Positions 21,873-24,046 of a DNA stretch of 24,046 nt are shown in pieces. The notes under the pieces were generated by a model. It had not been told where the DNA came from. It did no database searches and worked only from the letters and a program-made list of their open reading frames with translations. The first letter of the stretch is position 1. Every line of letters begins with the position of its first letter. Source of the stretch: JACVRU01 sp040905885 (GTDB lineage Bacteria > Actinomycetota > Thermoleophilia > Gaiellales > Gaiellaceae); contig JBBDQR010000123.1 of NCBI GenBank assembly GCA_040905885.1, positions 1 through 24,046 of the forward strand, written 5' to 3'. A program made the translations under genes and the position numbers.

Positions 21873-22649
21873 GTGACCGCACTGTTGGAGGGCATCAACC
21901 TGAAGCTCGTCCGCGCACAGAAGCACGTCGACGAGTTGCGCCACACCGTGCGGCAAGCCCAGGGCGGAAGTCGCCACGAGATCGTAGGCGACTTCGATCC
22001 TAAGCGACCGCATGAAATCGTCCTCCGCGTCCGCGTCTACGAACCGCCAGACCCCTATTGGGGCGCGATCCTCGGAGACACGATTCAGAACTGCCGCGCG
22101 GTCTTGGACCACATCTACACCGCGCTTGTGGACGGGGCGAGGGGAAACTCGCGCCGCGCGTACTTCCCCATCTATAAGACGAGCGGAGAGTTCAAGAGAA
22201 GGGCTGTCCCGACGCTCAAGAAGCATCGGCTGCCATCGGGTCAGCGAACACTCATCGAGACGTTGCAGCCGTACAACGGAACCAGCCAGCCCATCACGAA
22301 CCACCCCGGTTGGGTTCTCCGACAGCTCGCCAACAGCGACAAGCACCGGGCGCTCGTCACTAACCACCTTGTGCAGACCACACTCGGGCTTCAGGTGACC
22401 ATCGAGGGCCACGTGATTCCGATCCCGCCCAACAAGGAGCCGTTCGTCCTGGAGGACGATGCAGAGGTCGCACGGCTGACTTTCTTCCACGAAGGCACCC
22501 GCGAGGTGAACGTGAAGGGACGGCTCCAAACGCGGCTGTTCGTCGAAGGAGAATGGCCGCTGATCCTCGCGTCCGAAGGTGTCCTCACTTGGGTGCGCGA
22601 CGACGTTGTTTCCCGCTTCGCGCCCATCCTTCGGAAGCTGTCGCCCTAG
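21873..22649 (+). CDS. HEPN-like helical protein of unknown function (258 aa)
   Basis: The overall plan matches a group of actinobacterial hypothetical proteins I associate loosely with HEPN folds: an N-terminal helix (EGINLKLVRAQKHVDELRH), a strand (HEIVLRVRVYEPPD), then the core helix GAILGDTIQNCRAVLDHIYTAL with its D-x-x-x-N-x-R-x-x-L-D-H pattern, FPIYKTSGEFK, LIETLQPYNG, and LRQLANSDKHRALV. A beta-rich C-terminal part follows. No classical R-x4-6-H RNase motif of toxin HEPNs stands out, so nuclease activity is unproven. GTG 21873 is chosen; GTG 21831 is also in frame but falls inside an inverted repeat. It follows an XRE regulator, an arrangement seen in toxin-antitoxin and abortive-infection pairs. 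Confidence 0.66.
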   Translation: MTALLEGINLKLVRAQKHVDELRHTVRQAQGGSRHEIVGDFDPKRPHEIVLRVRVYEPPDPYWGAILGDTIQNCRAVLDHIYTALVDGARGNSRRAYFPIYKTSGEFKRRAVPTLKKHRLPSGQRTLIETLQPYNGTSQPITNHPGWVLRQLANSDKHRALVTNHLVQTTLGLQVTIEGHVIPIPPNKEPFVLEDDAEVARLTFFHEGTREVNVKGRLQTRLFVEGEWPLILASEGVLTWVRDDVVSRFAPILRKLSP

Positions 22650-22680
22650 GGCGCTCTCTGTCTCAAAGGGACAGTTGCCC
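22649..22680 (+). terminator. Hairpin after the HEPN-like gene
   Basis: GGGC pairs with GCCC and the inner CTGTC with GACAG around a small loop, starting on the last base of the stop codon. No U-run follows. Confidence 0.45.
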
Positions 22681-22744
22681 GTTCGAGCGCGAGAGGGAGG
22701 ACGCGGCCCCGCCGATCGCCCGTGGGAGCATCGGAGGCGAGCGC

Positions 22745-22750
22745 TAGCCT
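22745..22750 (+). promoter_or_regulatory. -10 element of a probable leaderless promoter
   Basis: TAGCCT ends six bases before GTG 22757. The spacing matches the radA, tatA and xis cases. Confidence 0.45.
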
Positions 22751-22756
22751 GAGTCC

Positions 22757-23824
22757 GTGCTGGAACGGCTCGTCGCGGCGACGCGTGCGCCGACTGCCGA
22801 CAACCCCTGGTATGCGAGCCTGCTCGACTGGCTCGGCCGCGTGGGCGAGCTGCTCGCGGCGGTGGTCGCTGCCGGCGTGCTCCTTGCTTTCGCCTGGGGG
22901 CTCTACGGAAGGACACTCGGCCGCCGGCGCGATCGGTACCGCCGACTCGTGCGCCTCGGAACGAACGCACAGATCTCGTTCTTCTCGTCCGTGCTGGGCG
23001 AACCGCCAGCGATGCGGCGGACGGAGGAGAGTGCCGTCACGCGCTTCGGCGAGGCCGGGAACCGCTACCTCGAGCCGAAGACGTGGATCGAGTGCGTCTG
23101 GATCGACCGGGACTTCTACGTGCATGCCGTCGCGGACGAGGACGAGACCGTCCACGCCTACTCGGTCACGACGCGGAGCAAGCGCTTCCGCCCGACCTTC
23201 CGCCAGCCGGGCGGCTGGTGGATCGAGCGCGGGCGTCTCGGCCGGTTGCTGCGACTCCGTCAGATCGGGCGGCATCCGAGGATCAAGCTCGGAAAGACCC
23301 GATTCCACGAGCTCGGCTGGCCCCAGCAGTCGTCATCGTGGATCGGCGCCCACAACATGCACTATTTCGAGGCGTACTGGGGCGCGAACCCTGGCTTCTA
23401 CCAGTGGTTCATTTACGGCATCAACGACGCCGGCTACATGGATGCTCCCTGGGACTACGAGCAGATGCACACGTTCTCGTGGGGATTCGGGGCGAACGAC
23501 GTGATCGATCCTCAGCTGGCGCTCGCGCAGGCCGCGATCGATGCGGACGGTGCCGAGGCGCAGGAGCCCGATCCGGCGCACGAGATCATCGAGCCAGAGC
23601 CCGCCTACGAGCGCGTCCAGCTCGACGAGGAGGACGTCGAGGAGCCGCTACCCGCGTTCTTCGACGCGTTCCGGCGGCGGGCGCGGATCAACACGTACAC
23701 CCTGCTCGGCCCCGAGCTCGCGCTGGATGACTATCCGTTCTACACCCCGCCGCCGCAGGGCTACCCGACGATCTTCGGGCCGAACAGCGGACGAACTCGG
23801 ACGCTCGCCGGCGAGGAAAGCTGA
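22757..23824 (+). CDS. Membrane-anchored protein with a soluble beta-rich domain (355 aa)
   Basis: A single hydrophobic segment at about residues 32-50 follows a short helical N-terminus, then a positively charged stretch (GRRRDRYRRLVR), which points to an anchor with the rest in the cytoplasm. Residues 66-140 (NAQISFFSSVLGEPPAMRR, ECVWIDRDFYVHAVADEDETVHAYSV) resemble a domain I tentatively recall as the ETEC_3214 family, whose function is unknown. The middle is rich in Trp and Tyr (WIGAHNMHYFEAYWGANPGFY), and the C-terminus is acidic then aromatic. The GTG has a leaderless-type -10. It is the last substantial gene before the right-hand repeat of the element. No catalytic residues can be named. 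Confidence 0.7.
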   Translation: MLERLVAATRAPTADNPWYASLLDWLGRVGELLAAVVAAGVLLAFAWGLYGRTLGRRRDRYRRLVRLGTNAQISFFSSVLGEPPAMRRTEESAVTRFGEAGNRYLEPKTWIECVWIDRDFYVHAVADEDETVHAYSVTTRSKRFRPTFRQPGGWWIERGRLGRLLRLRQIGRHPRIKLGKTRFHELGWPQQSSSWIGAHNMHYFEAYWGANPGFYQWFIYGINDAGYMDAPWDYEQMHTFSWGFGANDVIDPQLALAQAAIDADGAEAQEPDPAHEIIEPEPAYERVQLDEEDVEEPLPAFFDAFRRRARINTYTLLGPELALDDYPFYTPPPQGYPTIFGPNSGRTRTLAGEES

Positions 23825-23833
23825 CAAAGCCCC

Positions 23834-23853
23834 GGGCGGCGGGCCTAACGCCC
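23834..23853 (+). terminator. Weak hairpin after the membrane-anchored gene
   Basis: A GGGC/GCCC stem with a CTAAC loop, or an alternative GGGCG/CGCCC pairing, lies about ten bases after the stop. There is no U-run. Confidence 0.3.
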
Positions 23854-23881
23854 CCGGCGACCGAACGGCCGGTCCCAAGAG

Positions 23882-23887
23882 TACGAT
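23882..23887 (+). promoter_or_regulatory. -10 element facing the right-hand repeat
   Basis: TACGAT is followed by six bases and ATG 23894, the same layout as at the 1135 gene. It directs transcription across the 25-bp repeat at 23920-23944. Confidence 0.45.
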
Positions 23888-23893
23888 GACCAC

Positions 23894-23995
23894 ATGGACA
23901 TCAAAAGCCTCTGCGATTCCGTGCGAACACCGCGCGAACACGCGCCTGTCCACTCGAGGCTTCTCGGGTCCTCTCGGGTCCGCTCGCTCAGGTAA
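23894..23995 (+). CDS. 33-aa reading frame crossing the right repeat
   Basis: ATG 23894 opens MDIKSLCDSVRTPREHA and the frame runs through the 25-bp repeat to a TAA at 23995. It is too short to recognise. Its merit is the leaderless -10 six bases upstream. In the left repeat the same phase reads VRTPCEHA, so after excision the frame would continue into the region before xis. It may be the start of a gene cut by integration, or a leader for the circular form. Confidence 0.35.
   Translation: MDIKSLCDSVRTPREHAPVHSRLLGSSRVRSLR
23920..23944. repeat. Right 25-bp direct repeat, candidate attR
   Basis: This is the partner of 10055-10079, with one mismatch. Beyond it, 23945-24046 shows no recognisable gene or tRNA, only a short tandem of ctcgggtc. 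Confidence 0.55.
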
Positions 23996-24046
23996 GCGTT
24001 CAGTCCCTGGGCAGGGACCCGGCGCCGTGCGGCGAATTGCGGCTGG

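Larger units (their letters stand above)
10055..23944. mobile_element. Putative integrated mobile element or genomic island (about 13.9 kb)
   Basis: A 25-bp near-perfect direct repeat marks both ends. An excisionase-like gene and a tyrosine recombinase lie just inside the left repeat, and the content is accessory: an anti-phage deaminase, an Mrr-like nuclease, small regulators, orphan genes, and broken genes absent from the left housekeeping block. I see no replication, conjugation or phage structural genes, so it is probably a mobilisable or defective island. The right boundary rests on the repeat alone. Confidence 0.6.

Noticed and set aside
1..24046. CRISPR arrays, rRNA, tRNA or a plasmid/chromosome origin
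   Set aside because: I found no regularly spaced repeats, no complete tRNA cloverleaf, no rRNA-like stretch and no iteron or DnaA-box cluster.

Overview
The window is GC-rich DNA of actinobacterial type. The chromosomal gene order (clpC, tatA, radA-disA, carD-ispD, ispF, mutY), the many GTG and TTG starts and the leaderless-looking promoters all fit Actinomycetota. A deep lineage such as Thermoleophilia (Gaiellales or Solirubrobacterales) is my inference, not something the sequence proves. It has two parts.

Part one, 1 to about 10040, is an ordinary housekeeping block. It opens with the C-terminal half of a ClpC-type unfoldase, a 68-aa helical protein and a tatA gene. A duplicated locus on the minus strand follows: an N-terminally truncated FMN-dependent alpha-hydroxy-acid oxidase, a 166-aa membrane protein, and a full-length oxidase. 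The two oxidase genes share 786 bp that I read as identical. Next comes a plus-strand run: radA (recombination), disA (c-di-AMP synthase and DNA-integrity sensor), carD (RNA-polymerase-binding regulator), ispD, a PHP-family histidinol-phosphatase-like gene, and ispF. ispD and ispF belong to the MEP isoprenoid pathway. The genes from carD to ispF overlap by a few bases each and look translationally coupled. A compact mutY converges on ispF.

Part two, about 10055 to 23944, looks like an integrated mobile element. It starts just upstream of mutY and is bracketed by a 25-bp direct repeat that matches at 24 positions. Next to the left repeat lie an excisionase-like HTH gene and a tyrosine recombinase. 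The cargo looks like a defence or accessory island: an AvcD/dCTP-deaminase-type anti-phage protein with a long C-terminal extension and a newly noticed 53-aa coupled reading frame; an unrecognised 414-aa protein converging on a 181-aa protein, with a winged-helix regulator diverging from the latter; a 120-aa protein with an NHLP-leader-like segment; an Mrr-type PD-(D/E)XK nuclease; a coupled pair of a small cysteine-rich protein and a four-helix membrane protein; a frameshifted coiled-coil gene; an XRE-type regulator upstream of a HEPN-like helical protein; and a membrane-anchored protein.

A recurring promoter layout, TANNNT then six bases then GTG or ATG, appears at several genes on both sides of the element boundary (1135, tatA, radA, xis, 22757 and a short frame at 23894). 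It suggests leaderless transcription. The promoter at 23882 faces the right-hand repeat. In an excised circle it would read across the junction toward xis-int, a testable idea for how excision genes could be switched on. Nothing here was checked against a database; family names rest on motifs read by eye.
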